Source: Lactimicrobium massiliense (GTDB taxonomy: Bacteria; Bacillota_I; Bacilli_A; Erysipelotrichales; Erysipelotrichaceae). From it: DNA of 64,000 bases. This document shows, in pieces, positions 1 to 9,572 of this stretch. Both the position numbers and the translations under genes were made by a program. Each line of letters starts with the position of its first letter. Positions within the stretch are counted from its first letter, which is position 1. The stretch covers positions 226,159 through 290,158 of the forward strand of contig NZ_OUNG01000004.1 of assembly GCF_900343155.1 (NCBI RefSeq). Direction: 5' to 3'. The notes under the pieces were generated by a model. It saw only the letters and a program-made list of their open reading frames with translations, was not told the origin of the DNA and did no database searches.

Positions 1-12
1 AATAGCAAAAAG

Positions 13-48
13 AAAAAGCCCATCCTCCTGTTAAGGAAGATGAGCCTT
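13..48 (-). terminator. Terminator of the truncated pilin copy
   Basis: Inverted repeat with GATGAG paired to CCATC-type sequence, flanked by A and T runs. It is a near copy of the hairpin at 612-649 behind the intact pilin, so the two pilin units were duplicated together with their terminators. The stem is less perfect than that of the other copy. Confidence 0.6.
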
Positions 49-58
49 AGTATAAAAC

Positions 59-400
59 TTACTTTTCAGTTACTGTTAACTTGCCGGCGCTATCAACAGT
101 TACAGTAGCACTTGTCTTTGTCCCTGTTGGACTAAGAACAGTTGCTATATCCTGCCCGGCGATCTTTGTTTCTGCGTTTGTTCCTGTCCATCCTGCTTTC
201 TTCTGAGTAAGAGTAATCTCTTCAGATGCAGACTTCTTTGTAGAATCATATGTTGCTTTACCAGTACTATCTTCTGTTAGCACTGCTGTTGAACACTCAG
301 CATATGCTGCTCTGATATTAGCCATATCTGTCGCCTCTCTTGCCTTCTCAAGCTGAGATGTGAAAATCGGAATGCTGATGGCTACTAATACGCCCAATGC
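59..400 (-). pseudogene. 5'-truncated type IV pilin (silent cassette)
   Basis: The reading frame matches the neighbouring pilin from the second half of its N-terminal helix (VLVAISIPIF, then a QLEK and NIRAAYAE segment) and continues through a divergent C-terminal domain to a stop. The prepilin peptidase site (KKKG/FTLAE), the start codon and the first half of the helix are missing. Homology to the intact copy stops near 398. Only a TTG lies in frame there, with no ribosome site, so the copy should not be expressed alone. It sits directly downstream of the intact pilin on the same strand and carries its own copy of the terminator. That resembles a donor cassette for pilin variation, but simple decay after duplication is equally possible. 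Confidence 0.75.
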
Positions 401-608
401 CGACCTTCACCCCTTGGATACTGTGGACAAGGGAAACTGGTTCATCACACCTTTTCGCGTTAATAGGCCTTTGAAATCACACCTTTTCATAAAAGTGTGT
501 GCGCGGATTTTTAAATCGTGGAACACATTATGGCAAAAGTCGAGCAAAATCAGAGCCGGCTGGATGTTCTGATAGAAGCTAACATTTTCATAAAAATGAA
601 GGAAGACA
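401..608 (-). other. Unassigned spacer between pilin copies
   Basis: About 200 bases between the intact pilin's terminator and the point where pilin homology resumes. Short open frames exist on both strands, but none has a ribosome site or a recognisable protein. It may be the remnant of whatever rearrangement removed the 5' end of the downstream pilin copy. I see no inverted terminal repeats here. Confidence 0.4.
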
Positions 609-611
609 TAG

Positions 612-649
612 AAAAAGCTCATCCTCCGGTTAAGGAAGATGAGCTTTTT
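612..649 (-). terminator. Terminator of the pilin gene
   Basis: A 12-base arm AAAAAGCTCATC pairs with GATGAGCTTTTT across a 14-base loop. It lies 22 bases after the pilin stop codon and ends in a T run on the minus strand. Confidence 0.8.
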
Positions 650-670
650 AATGAAAATTTTAGTACCTTT

Positions 671-1129
671 TTAATTTGATTTTGAAGTAGCGGCCTCAAC
701 CTTGGATAAACCATCATCACTATACGTGAATGTTAAATCAAACTTGCCTGCAGTACCACCCATTGCATTTGCAAGAGCTTCCTGTGAATCTTTCGGAATT
801 GGAAGATTATTGGAGCCATCGAGTCCAGTCTTTGTACCCTTGGATTCAACACCCTTAACAACTACAGTTGCATCAGAAGCAGGTTTACCTCCTTCAGCTG
901 CTTTCTTAGGAGTATATACTACATTAGCACCATCGTTAGATCCTGTAAGATATGCTGACTGTGCTTCAGCATAAGCCGCTCTAATGTTAGACAGAGTAAC
1001 AGCATCTCTGCTCTTCTCCAGCTGTGCTGAGAAAATCGGAATAGAAATAGCAACTAATACGGCGATAATAGCTACGACAATCAGCAGCTCAGCGAGTGTG
1101 AAACCCTTTTTCTTTCTTGAATTGTTCAT
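671..1129 (-). CDS. Type IV pilin (prepilin)
   Basis: Predicted major or competence-type pilin of 152 residues. The ATG at 1129 is chosen because AAGGAGAGG lies just upstream; an upstream in-frame extension has no such site. Residues 1-9 are a short basic leader ending in KKKG, and cleavage would leave Phe at +1 and the conserved Glu at +5 of FTLAELL. Residues 10-35 form the hydrophobic helix used for assembly, followed by a polar helix (QLEKSRDA, NIRAAYAEAQ) and a small variable domain with Ser/Thr/Gly-rich stretches. It follows pilC in the pilus operon and is followed by a truncated copy of itself. Minor pilins and prepilin peptidase are not in the window and may lie beyond position 1. Confidence 0.92.
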   Translation of the reverse strand: MNNSRKKKGFTLAELLIVVAIIAVLVAISIPIFSAQLEKSRDAVTLSNIRAAYAEAQSAYLTGSNDGANVVYTPKKAAEGGKPASDATVVVKGVESKGTKTGLDGSNNLPIPKDSQEALANAMGGTAGKFDLTFTYSDDGLSKVEAATSKSN

Positions 1130-1272
1130 GATAATCCTCTCCTTGTTTTTGTTCGTGGAATCCCTCCTGTAGCAGTAGAGATTCTTCACTGTAATGCTAG
1201 CATTTATACTTGTGACGTTCAATCACAGATAATGGATAATTTGAGTATTTTGTAATATTATCAGACAATGTC

Positions 1273-2484
1273 TTACATGTAATTGTACATGGTAAACATT
1301 GGCAGATAGAGGGAGATGACAATGAATCCGGCGATGAAGGCCATGATGATTAACATGGTCGGTTCAATCTTACTGATGGCTTTCTGGACGGCATAGTTGT
1401 ACTCATTGGTGTAGTAATCGCCAATGGTTGTCAGTGTCTTGCCCAGTTCGCCGGTATCTTCACCAACGGCGGTCATTTCATCCAGTACCTGTGGGAAGTA
1501 TTTGCTTTCTTTTATGACTTCGCCAAGGGTGTGGCCGGTTTCAACCTGTTCTGCCATGGGGGCTACATCTCTCTGCAGGGCATAGTTGTCCATGACCTTG
1601 GCTGTAATGCGCAGAGAATCTGATACGGTCATACCGGCCTGGGTCAGGGCTGCCATCGTCGTTGCAAACTGGGTTGCGCCCTGAAGGGTGTTGATATTGC
1701 CCACGATGGGAGATTTCAGCTTATGCTTTGCCCACCACAGCCTTCCTTTTTCGGTTGAAACTGCGATTTTGAAGCCAACGATGGCTGTCAGGATCACCGC
1801 CAGGATGATGGGCCACCATCTGGCGAAGAAGTTGGAAATATGAATCAGGACCACGGTCATGGTTGGCAGTTCACCACCCAGATCATGGAAGGTGGAGATA
1901 AATGTCGGCATGACAAAGATCATGACAATGGCAATGACGATCACGGCCACGACCATGACAAAGATCGGATAGGACATTGCCTGTTTGATTTTCTGCGTGA
2001 CCTTGTAGCTTTTCTCATAGTAATCCTGCAGGGTCGCAAAGGCATGGTCAATGGTACCGGAGAGTTCACCTGCCCGTATTGTTTCAATAAACAATACCGG
2101 CATCTGGGGACAGTTCTTCTCAAAGGCATCGGCCATGGTTGATCCCTGGGCTACATCCTTTGCTGAGCTTGTCAGCATCTTCTTCAGCTTCTTGTCCCTG
2201 GTCTGTTCCGCTACCATCATGATTGCCCTGTCAATAGCCACCCCGGAGGTCAGAATAATCGAAAACTGGGAGCACATGACACTCAGTGCCTTGTGGTCAA
2301 TCTTGGTATTGATTTCCTTGTTCAGGATGCCGCTCAGTCCACCCTGCTTTACTTCTGAGATCGAAAGAACAATCGGATATTCCTGCTTGATGCTGGCAAC
2401 AGCAGCGTATTCATCCACTGCTTCCAGTACGCCGGATACCCTGGCGCCATCTCTTGACTGGGCTGTATATTTGTACGATATCAT
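1273..2484 (-). CDS. pilC: Type IV pilus inner-membrane platform protein PilC
   Basis: A 403-residue polytopic membrane protein of the PilC/GspF family, the platform on which the assembly and retraction ATPases act. The sequence holds two tandem T2SSF domains (about residues 65-190 and 265-390), each a helical bundle followed by hydrophobic membrane segments, with three clear segments overall (about 170-195, 220-240, 375-400). The start overlaps the pilT stop by four bases (ATGA), indicating translational coupling in pilB-pilT-pilC-pilin. Length and domain order are normal for the family. Whether the system works in twitching or DNA uptake cannot be told from this gene, but the pilT next to it supports retraction. 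Confidence 0.93.
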   Translation of the reverse strand: MISYKYTAQSRDGARVSGVLEAVDEYAAVASIKQEYPIVLSISEVKQGGLSGILNKEINTKIDHKALSVMCSQFSIILTSGVAIDRAIMMVAEQTRDKKLKKMLTSSAKDVAQGSTMADAFEKNCPQMPVLFIETIRAGELSGTIDHAFATLQDYYEKSYKVTQKIKQAMSYPIFVMVVAVIVIAIVMIFVMPTFISTFHDLGGELPTMTVVLIHISNFFARWWPIILAVILTAIVGFKIAVSTEKGRLWWAKHKLKSPIVGNINTLQGATQFATTMAALTQAGMTVSDSLRITAKVMDNYALQRDVAPMAEQVETGHTLGEVIKESKYFPQVLDEMTAVGEDTGELGKTLTTIGDYYTNEYNYAVQKAISKIEPTMLIIMAFIAGFIVISLYLPMFTMYNYM

Positions 2485-3575
2485 CGCAATCCTCCCATCT
2501 GTGTCTGTTTCACAAAGGACATGCTCATGCCTGCACTCTTGCGTACATATTCCTGATTCACAGCATTCTCCACAGCTGTCTCAGCACTGATCATGCCCTT
2601 TCTGACAAGGTCCAGCAGACAGTTGTCCATGGACAGTGAGCCAATACTGCGTGAAGCCAGCAGTGAAGACTGCATCTGCGGGGTATTTCCATCTCTGATC
2701 TGATTGCGGATTGCCGCATTTACCATCATCAGCTCACAGGCAGCCACTCTGCCATGTCCAGACTTTCTGACAAGCAGCTGCTGGGACAGTACTGCTTTCA
2801 GGACAGAAGCCAGCTGGACGCGTATTTCCTCCTGGCGCTCAGCCGGAAAAGCAGAAACAACACGGTCAACCGTATCCACAGCACCATTGGTATGCACGGT
2901 AGAAAAGACAAGATGTCCTGTTTCTGCTGCCGTCAGTGCAATTTCCATTGCGGCCGCATCCCGCATCTCACCAATCAGGATAATATCAGGATCTTCACGC
3001 AGAATCGATTTCAGTCCATCTGTCCATGACTGCGTATCCCTGCCAATCTCACGCTGTGAGATCAGGCACTGATCCGGTGCATAGACATATTCGATCGGAT
3101 CTTCCAGGGTGATGATATGTTCTTTCCTTGTGTGGTTGATCTGATTCAGGATGGCGGCCAGCGTTGTAGACTTGCCGGATCCGGTTTCCCCAGTCACAAG
3201 AATCAGCCCCTTCTTCATGGACGCAAAGCTGTCTACTGCCGGCGGCAGTCCAAGCTCCTTCAGCTGTGGAATACGGTCAGCCAGAAGGCGCAGTGCCAGT
3301 GACATCGATCCATCCGTCCGGTACAGATTGATTCTGATCCGGCTGCCATCAATCTGCACGGCACCATCACTCTCACCAATCCCGCTGATGCCATCAAACC
3401 CCTTTGGATCCAGCAGTCTGGCATAGTCATCACAATCCTGACCAGTCACAATCTCATCATCCATATTCTCAAGCTGGCCGTCAATGCGCAGCTTGACAGG
3501 AACTCCCGCCGCAATATGAATATCAGAAGCACCCTTCTCTTTTGCCAAAGCAACAATCTGTTCCAGCGACTTCAT
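2481..3575 (-). CDS. pilT: Pilus retraction ATPase PilT
   Basis: A 364-residue hexameric secretion ATPase that depolymerises pili. Visible motifs are an N-terminal PAS-like domain starting with a PilT-type SDIHI segment, Walker A GETGSGKST (about residue 130), the Asp box and Walker B region (DPDIILIGEMRD), the His box (HLVFSTVHTNGA), and the C-terminal AIRNQIRDGN motif that is diagnostic of PilT rather than PilB. It overlaps pilB upstream and pilC downstream by four bases each. A dedicated retraction motor means dynamic pili, unlike purely competence-type com pili, which usually lack PilT. Confidence 0.93.
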   Translation of the reverse strand: MKSLEQIVALAKEKGASDIHIAAGVPVKLRIDGQLENMDDEIVTGQDCDDYARLLDPKGFDGISGIGESDGAVQIDGSRIRINLYRTDGSMSLALRLLADRIPQLKELGLPPAVDSFASMKKGLILVTGETGSGKSTTLAAILNQINHTRKEHIITLEDPIEYVYAPDQCLISQREIGRDTQSWTDGLKSILREDPDIILIGEMRDAAAMEIALTAAETGHLVFSTVHTNGAVDTVDRVVSAFPAERQEEIRVQLASVLKAVLSQQLLVRKSGHGRVAACELMMVNAAIRNQIRDGNTPQMQSSLLASRSIGSLSMDNCLLDLVRKGMISAETAVENAVNQEYVRKSAGMSMSFVKQTQMGGLR

Positions 3576-5260
3576 TCTACCGTCACCACCTGATGCACAA
3601 CTTCATCCAGCGTTGTCACGCCATTTTCAACCAGATCACGGGCATTGGCAATCATCGGTACAAAATCACCCTGACTGGCAATCACCTCACGCAGCTCCGT
3701 ACTGTTTTCCCCTCTGGCAATTGCATCACGGATCTTTGCATTCACAGGCAGAATCTCAAACACACCTGTTCTGCCTTTATAACCGGAGCCAAAGCACATG
3801 TGGCAACCTTTGCCCTTATAGAATCTGAACTGGGACGGATTTTTGATGCCGGCCAGATCACAGAGATATGGATCCGGCTGTATCTGCGTACGGCAGTTTG
3901 GACAGATGCGTCTGACCAGACGCTGCGAGATGATGCCTCTGACACTGGACGCAATCAGATATGGCTCAATGCCAAGATCACGCAGACGGTCAATCGCACT
4001 GATCGTATCCTCGGTATGAATCGTAGAAAGCACAAGGTGGCCAGTCATAGCTGCCCGCAGCGCAATCTCAGCTGTCTCTCCATCACGGATCTCGCCAACA
4101 CAGATGACATCCGGGTCCTGTCTCAAGCATGCACGCAGGGCACTTGCAAAAGTCAGTCCCACTTTCTCATTGATTGCGACCTGGGTAACACCCTCAATCT
4201 GGTATTCCACCGGATCTTCCAGAGAAATCATATTGATATCCGGTTTATTCAATTCCTGAATCATCGTATACATCGTACTTGTCTTGCCAGATCCGGTAGG
4301 ACCAACAATCAGAATCATGCCGGAGGAATTATGCAGGATGCGGTCAAACTTGGCATTGTCACGATCTGTGATGCCAATGCCTTTTCTTGTCAGCGTTGCC
4401 GCATCGCGCCACAGAATACGGATGACAACCGTCTCGCCAAAGATCGTGGGCATTGTATTCAGACGCAGATCAATGGTCTGGCCATTGCTGCGGCGGAACT
4501 GGGCACGTCCATCCTGCGGAATTCTGCGCTCCGTAATATTCATGCCGGCCATGACCTTGAAACGGGAAACAACTGCAGACTGCAGCTGTGAAGGAATCGT
4601 CAGAATCTCCTGCAGATGGCCATCCACACGAATCCGCACTGTCATATTCTCCTCATGCGGCTCCACATGAATATCACTTGCCTTCTCATCAAAGCCGCGC
4701 TCCAGAATACTGTTGACAAGCTTGACAGTCGGTGCCGACGAAGCCTCATCCTGCACCTCTTTTTCATCCGCAGCAGCCCCAATCGTCAGTCCTCTTTCCT
4801 CACTCATCTCCTTGATGGCAAGGGCTGCACCTTCATTCTCATACAAAACACTCAAGGCACGGCTGATGGCATTGCTGTAGGCAATCATCGGCACAACCTT
4901 GCGTCTGGTCGCCTCACGCACCACTTCAAGCGCACGGAAATTCAGCGGATCCTCCATTGCCAGATACAGCTGACTGTTCTCAATCCTGACCGGGACAACA
5001 CGATACGCCCTGGCAATATTACGGGGCACAACCTGTGCCATAGACGGATCAATCTTCACTTTGTTGAGATCCACAAACTCAATGCCCAGCTGCATACGCA
5101 GCGTCTCAATCAGCTGTGACTCCGTAATAAACCCATTGTCAATCAATACCGTACCAAGACGCTTCCCAGTACCCTTCTGCAGCTCCAATGCTTTATTCAC
5201 CTGCTCGCTGGTCAGCACACCGGCATCCACGAGCATTTCACCAAGTCTCTTATTCTTCAT
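3572..5260 (-). CDS. pilB: Pilus assembly ATPase PilB with tandem MshEN motifs
   Basis: A 562-residue assembly ATPase, first gene of the operon. Residues 5-28 and 34-57 are two 24-residue MshEN motifs: each begins RLG, has Leu at positions 6 and 21 and ends in Gln. In MshE and several PilB proteins this pair binds cyclic di-GMP. The first copy has Val instead of Leu at position 17; the second is fully canonical. The catalytic part has Walker A GPTGSGKTS (about residue 320), Walker B and His box (HLVLSTIHTEDT), and a four-Cys zinc site (CPNC, then CHMC) typical of PilB. Two diguanylate cyclases lie in the same window (10778-12643 and 32922-34505), so cyclic-di-GMP control of piliation is a reasonable inference. 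Confidence 0.93.
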   Translation of the reverse strand: MKNKRLGEMLVDAGVLTSEQVNKALELQKGTGKRLGTVLIDNGFITESQLIETLRMQLGIEFVDLNKVKIDPSMAQVVPRNIARAYRVVPVRIENSQLYLAMEDPLNFRALEVVREATRRKVVPMIAYSNAISRALSVLYENEGAALAIKEMSEERGLTIGAAADEKEVQDEASSAPTVKLVNSILERGFDEKASDIHVEPHEENMTVRIRVDGHLQEILTIPSQLQSAVVSRFKVMAGMNITERRIPQDGRAQFRRSNGQTIDLRLNTMPTIFGETVVIRILWRDAATLTRKGIGITDRDNAKFDRILHNSSGMILIVGPTGSGKTSTMYTMIQELNKPDINMISLEDPVEYQIEGVTQVAINEKVGLTFASALRACLRQDPDVICVGEIRDGETAEIALRAAMTGHLVLSTIHTEDTISAIDRLRDLGIEPYLIASSVRGIISQRLVRRICPNCRTQIQPDPYLCDLAGIKNPSQFRFYKGKGCHMCFGSGYKGRTGVFEILPVNAKIRDAIARGENSTELREVIASQGDFVPMIANARDLVENGVTTLDEVVHQVVTVE

Positions 5261-5363
5261 GGCAGACCTCCAAAGAACCTGACAAATTGTACAGTAAGAA
5301 TATACACCAAAACAGGATTATAACCCAGCCAGCAAGCCGCCTGATTGGAAAAACACAATCATG

Positions 5364-6125
5364 ACCGCCCGTAAAACGGGCGGTTTGTCCTAAGCCTATA
5401 AGGCTTTATTACTAGCCAGCGTCTTAAGGCGCTGGCTTTCGCATCTTCAATGTTCAAGCCACGATTGCAGTTTAACTCTCTCGCATGCCCGTTAAACGGG
5501 CTCTTTTACTCATGACTTCGCTGTTGTCTTCCGATTCGGATTCGGCTTTCTGTTTTCTTTATCCTCTCCGAATGGATCTTCATATTCCTTTACGCTTAAC
5601 TTATCTTTTGCGATATCTGCGCTTTCCTGTTCACGGATATATTTGCGTATTGTGGATTCATTGGTCCCTACTGTGCTCACATAGTATCCTTCCGCCCAAA
5701 AATGTCTGTTCCCATATTTGTATTTCAGGTTCGCATGCTTATCAAATATTTCAAGCGAGGACTTTCCTTTGATGTATCCCATGATCTGTGATACAGAGTA
5801 CTTTGGAGGGATACTCAAAAGAAGATGTACGTGGTCGGGCATCAGATGCCCTTCCAGAATCTCCACTCCTTTGTATTTGCACAGCAGTTTTATGATATCC
5901 CGGATATCTGGGCGCAGTTGATTATAAATTACTTTTCTTCTATACTTCGGAGTGAACACGACATGATATACGCAGTAATATTTCGTGTGAGCTAATGAAT
6001 CATATTTGTTAGCCGTATTTGGCACCTCATCTTTCTAGAATCGTGACTTGGACAATCACCATTCTAGATAGATGGGGTGCTTCTTTCTATAAGAAGCACC
6101 GGCCTTCCTCCCGCATAGCGGGAGG
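5364..6125 (-). mobile_element. IS200/IS605-family insertion sequence (tnpA only)
   Basis: A single tnpA gene flanked by subterminal hairpins. On the tnpA 3' side are ACCGCCCG/CGGGCGGT (5364-5384) and AGCCAGCG/CGCTGGCT (5414-5437). On the 5' side are GGTGCTTCTT/AAGAAGCACC (6076-6100), CCTCCCGC/GCGGGAGG (6107-6125) and a 13-base near-perfect repeat around TCTAGAAT (6034-6068). IS200-type elements have no terminal inverted repeats, so exact ends are uncertain. No TnpB is present. It lies between the tuf terminator and the pilus operon. Confidence 0.7.
5510..6025 (-). CDS. tnpA: IS200-type HUH transposase TnpA
   Basis: A 171-residue Y1 transposase of the IS200/IS605 family, which moves single-stranded DNA. 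The HUH motif appears as PDHVHLLL (about residues 63-70), and the nucleophilic Tyr lies in the C-terminal helix (near TIRKYIREQE). The N-terminal SLAHTKYYCVYHVVFTPKYR is typical of IS200. The frame can only begin at a GTG (6025), since an in-frame stop lies four codons upstream. The poor ribosome site lies inside an inverted repeat (6034-6068), like the hairpin that represses IS200 translation. The last 30 residues are charged and unusual in composition. Confidence 0.9.
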   Translation of the reverse strand: MPNTANKYDSLAHTKYYCVYHVVFTPKYRRKVIYNQLRPDIRDIIKLLCKYKGVEILEGHLMPDHVHLLLSIPPKYSVSQIMGYIKGKSSLEIFDKHANLKYKYGNRHFWAEGYYVSTVGTNESTIRKYIREQESADIAKDKLSVKEYEDPFGEDKENRKPNPNRKTTAKS

Positions 6126-6174
6126 TTTTCTGTTTCGCACCTCTTCGGTGCTCAACAGCGCTCCTACGCATAAC

Positions 6175-6199
6175 AAAAAAGATGCCTTTCGGCATCTTT
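6175..6199 (-). terminator. Terminator of the str operon (tuf)
   Basis: AAAGATGCC pairs with GGCATCTTT around a TTTC loop, followed on the minus strand by a run of six T. It starts ten bases after the tuf stop codon. Confidence 0.88.
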
Positions 6200-6208
6200 C
6201 TGTATCAC

Positions 6209-7402
6209 TTACTTAATGATTTCAGTGATGTTTCCGGAACCAACTGTACGGCCGCCTTCACGAATGGAGAAACGTGTTCCCTTTTCGATAGCGATCGGAG
6301 CCAGCAGGTTGACTGTCATCTCGACGTTGTCGCCCGGCATGCACATTTCTGTGCCTTCCGGCAGAGTGATGACACCGGTAACGTCAGTTGTTCTGAAATA
6401 GAACTGCGGACGGTAGTTGGAAACGAACGGTGTATGACGGCCGCCCTCTTCCTTTGTCAGAACGTAAACCTGAGCCTTGAACTCTGTATGAGGAGTAACA
6501 GAACCCGGCTTAGCCAGAACCTGTCCACGCTCAACCTGGTCACGGTTGACACCACGGAGCAGAGCACCAATGTTGTCACCAGCCTGAGCATAATCCAGAG
6601 TCTTTCTGAACATTTCAATACCAGTAACGACAGTCTTGATGGTCGGCTTCAGACCAACGATCTCAACTTCATCGTTCATGTTCAGCTTGCCACGCTCAAC
6701 ACGGCCAGTAGCAACAGTTCCACGGCCAGTGATCGTGAAGACATCCTCGACAGCCATCAGGAACGGCTTGTCGAACTCATGAACAGGAGCCGGAATGTAT
6801 GTGTCAACAGCATCAAGGAGTTCCTTGATAGCCGGTGTCCACTTCGGATCACCCTGCAGAGCCTGATAAGCAGAACCACGGATAACCGGGCAGTTATCGC
6901 CATCGAAGCCATACTCATTCAGAAGTTCACGAACTTCCATCTCAACCAGGTCGATGAGCTCATCATCATCAACCATGTCGCACTTGTTCAGGAATACGAC
7001 AATCTTCGGAACACCAACCTGACGGGCGAGCAGAATGTGCTCACGAGTCTGAGGCATCGGTCCATCAGTAGCAGCAACAACGAGGATAGCGCCATCCATC
7101 TGCGCTGCACCAGTGATCATGTTCTTGACATAGTCAGCATGACCTGGGCAGTCTACATGTGCATAGTGTCTCTTCTTTGTCTGATATTCAACGTGTGCAG
7201 TATTAATCGTAATACCACGAGCCTTCTCTTCCGGTGCACCGTCGATCTTGTCATAAGCCTCAAATACGGCCTTGCCATCTTCCGGATGCTCGGACAGATA
7301 CTTAGTGATCGCAGCTGTCAGTGTTGTCTTACCATGGTCAACGTGGCCGATAGTACCGATGTTGACATGTTCCAGCGTACGGTCGAAATGTTCCTTAGCC
7401 AT
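6209..7402 (-). CDS. tuf: Elongation factor Tu
   Basis: A 397-residue GTPase that brings aminoacyl-tRNA to the ribosome. The G1 motif GHVDHGKTT (about residues 18-26), G3 DCPGH and G4 NKCD are all present, followed by domains 2 and 3 of normal length. ATG with a GGAGG-type site upstream. It is the last gene of rpsL-rpsG-fusA-tuf and ends at an intrinsic terminator. The 72-base gap to fusA shows nothing I would call a promoter. A long open frame on the opposite strand is a codon-bias shadow. Confidence 0.99.
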   Translation of the reverse strand: MAKEHFDRTLEHVNIGTIGHVDHGKTTLTAAITKYLSEHPEDGKAVFEAYDKIDGAPEEKARGITINTAHVEYQTKKRHYAHVDCPGHADYVKNMITGAAQMDGAILVVAATDGPMPQTREHILLARQVGVPKIVVFLNKCDMVDDDELIDLVEMEVRELLNEYGFDGDNCPVIRGSAYQALQGDPKWTPAIKELLDAVDTYIPAPVHEFDKPFLMAVEDVFTITGRGTVATGRVERGKLNMNDEVEIVGLKPTIKTVVTGIEMFRKTLDYAQAGDNIGALLRGVNRDQVERGQVLAKPGSVTPHTEFKAQVYVLTKEEGGRHTPFVSNYRPQFYFRTTDVTGVITLPEGTEMCMPGDNVEMTVNLLAPIAIEKGTRFSIREGGRTVGSGNITEIIK

Positions 7403-7474
7403 AATACTTTTATCCTCCTGGTTTTTTAGTCAGCCTGTATGTATTCTAATTTATACAGTTTTTAAAATCAATCA

Positions 7475-9553
7475 TTACTTAGAAGCAGTGCTGTTTTTCT
7501 CGATAATTTCCTTAGCAATGTTCTTCGGCACTTCCTCATAGTGATCCATCTGCATCGTATAGATGCCGCGGCCCTGTGTGAACGAACGCAGATCCGTTAC
7601 ATAGCCGAACATGGATGCCAGCGGAATGTATGCCTTAACCTTGATTGCATTGCCTGTCTCTTCCTGCTCACGAATCTGACCACGTCTCTTTGTGACATCG
7701 CCCATGATGGTACCAAGGTACTCACTCGGGGCAGTGATATCAACAGACATGATCGGCTCGAGAATGGTCGGGCCGCACTTCTTGGCAGCTTCCTTCAGTG
7801 CCAGAGAAGCAGCGATCTTATATGCCTGCTCAGAAGAGTCGACATCGTGATAGGAACCATCGAACAGCACAGCCTTGATATCTACAACCGGATAGCCTGC
7901 AACCAGACCATTCGGCAGTGCTTCTTCCAGACCCTGCTCAGTAGGCTTGATGAATTCCTTCGGAACGGAACCACCTACTGTAGCATCTTCGAACTCGAAG
8001 CCCTTGCCAGGGTTCGGGGAGAAACGAATCCAGACGTCACCATACTGACCATGACCACCGGACTGACGGATGAAGCGGCCTTCAACCTCAGCTTCCTTGG
8101 TAATGGTTTCACGGTAAGCAACCTGCGGTGCACCAGCAGTAGCCTCGACCTTGAACTCTCTTCTCATACGGTCCATGATGATATCCAGCTGCAGCTCACC
8201 AACACCAGCGATGATGGTCTGCCCTGTCTCTTCATCCGTGTATGTCTTGAAAGTAGGATCCTCTTCAGCCAGCTTAGCCAGAGCATCATCCATCTTCTGG
8301 GAGTCAGCCTTTGTCTTCGGCTCAACGGACATCTGAATGACCGGATCCGGGAAGACCATGGACTCAAGAATAATCGGATGATTCTCATCACACAGCGTAT
8401 CACCTGTACCTGTGTACTTCAGACCAACAGCACCAGCGATATCACCGGCATAAACCTCAGTAATATCCTTTCTGTGGTTGGCATGCATACGCACGATACG
8501 GCCCAGTCTCTCACGCTTGTCCTTGGATGCATTCAGCACATAGGAACCAGCAGTAGCAGTACCGGAATATACTCTGAAGTATGTCAGACGGCCGACGAAC
8601 GGGTCAGTCGCAATCTTGAATGCCAGAGCACTGAACGGCTCATCATCAGAAGGCTTTCTGTCTTCCTCAGTACCATCTTCCAGATGGCCGACAATAGCCG
8701 GAACATCCACCGGAGAAGGCAGGTAGTCAACAACGGCATCCAGCAGCATCTGTACGCCCTTGTTCTTGTAGGCAGAACCGCACAGAACCGGGAAGAACTC
8801 AGAAGTCAGAACACCCTTGCGGATCGCACCCTTGATTTCTTCAACGGTCGGCTCTTCACCTTCCAGAACCTTCATCATCAGATCATCATCATAGTCGGCA
8901 ATTGCCTCCAGCATGGTCTGACGCATCTCCTTGGCCTTGTCAAGGAACTGAGGCTCAATATCCTCAACCTTGATGTTTGTGCCAAGGTCATTCTCGTACA
9001 TCTCTTCCTTCATTGTAACAAGGTCGATAATGCCGCGGAATGTGCTCTCCTTGCCAACCGGCATCTGGATTGCAGCAGCCTTGGCACCCAGACGATCGCC
9101 GATGGACCTGACACTCATGTCAAAGTCAGCACCAGTCGCATCCATCTTGTTGGAGAATACGATACGCGGAACCTTGTACTCAGTTGCCTGTCTCCAGACA
9201 GTCTCAGTCTGCGGCTCAACACCAGCCTTGGAGTCAAGAACTGTTACCGCACCATCCAGAACACGCAGAGAACGCTCAACCTCAGCAGTGAAGTCGACGT
9301 GGCCTGGTGTATCGATGATATTGATCTGGCAGTCCTTCCAGTGGCAGGTTGTCGCAGCCGAAGTAATCGTGATGCCTCTTTCCTGCTCCTGGGCCATCCA
9401 GTCCATCTGCGAAGCACCATCATGTGTCTCGCCGATCTTGTGAATCTTACCTGTGTAATAAAGGATACGCTCAGTAGTTGTTGTCTTACCGGCATCGATG
9501 TGGGCCATGATGCCAATGTTACGAATCTTGTTTAATGGAAACTCTCTGGGCAT
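7475..9553 (-). CDS. fusA: Elongation factor G
   Basis: A 692-residue translocation GTPase. G1 is AHIDAGKTT (about residues 17-25), G3 is DTPGHVDF and G4 is NKMD. The five-domain length is standard. The gene follows rpsG by 19 bases, as in the classical str operon. The sequence gives no sign of a second paralog function such as antibiotic protection. Confidence 0.99.
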   Translation of the reverse strand: MPREFPLNKIRNIGIMAHIDAGKTTTTERILYYTGKIHKIGETHDGASQMDWMAQEQERGITITSAATTCHWKDCQINIIDTPGHVDFTAEVERSLRVLDGAVTVLDSKAGVEPQTETVWRQATEYKVPRIVFSNKMDATGADFDMSVRSIGDRLGAKAAAIQMPVGKESTFRGIIDLVTMKEEMYENDLGTNIKVEDIEPQFLDKAKEMRQTMLEAIADYDDDLMMKVLEGEEPTVEEIKGAIRKGVLTSEFFPVLCGSAYKNKGVQMLLDAVVDYLPSPVDVPAIVGHLEDGTEEDRKPSDDEPFSALAFKIATDPFVGRLTYFRVYSGTATAGSYVLNASKDKRERLGRIVRMHANHRKDITEVYAGDIAGAVGLKYTGTGDTLCDENHPIILESMVFPDPVIQMSVEPKTKADSQKMDDALAKLAEEDPTFKTYTDEETGQTIIAGVGELQLDIIMDRMRREFKVEATAGAPQVAYRETITKEAEVEGRFIRQSGGHGQYGDVWIRFSPNPGKGFEFEDATVGGSVPKEFIKPTEQGLEEALPNGLVAGYPVVDIKAVLFDGSYHDVDSSEQAYKIAASLALKEAAKKCGPTILEPIMSVDITAPSEYLGTIMGDVTKRRGQIREQEETGNAIKVKAYIPLASMFGYVTDLRSFTQGRGIYTMQMDHYEEVPKNIAKEIIEKNSTASK

Positions 9554-9572
9554 TTTTAGCTCCTTCCCTCAA

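Noticed and set aside
5364..5510. Omega-RNA of a TnpB system at the right end of the IS200 element
   Set aside because: No TnpB gene is present in or next to the element, so the hairpins are better explained as transposase recognition structures.
6182..9535. Long open frames (415 and 664 residues) on the plus strand opposite tuf and fusA
   Set aside because: They lie entirely antisense to highly conserved genes, are rich in Leu/Arg/Ser/Cys and have no family resemblance. Codon bias of the real genes keeps the opposite frame open.
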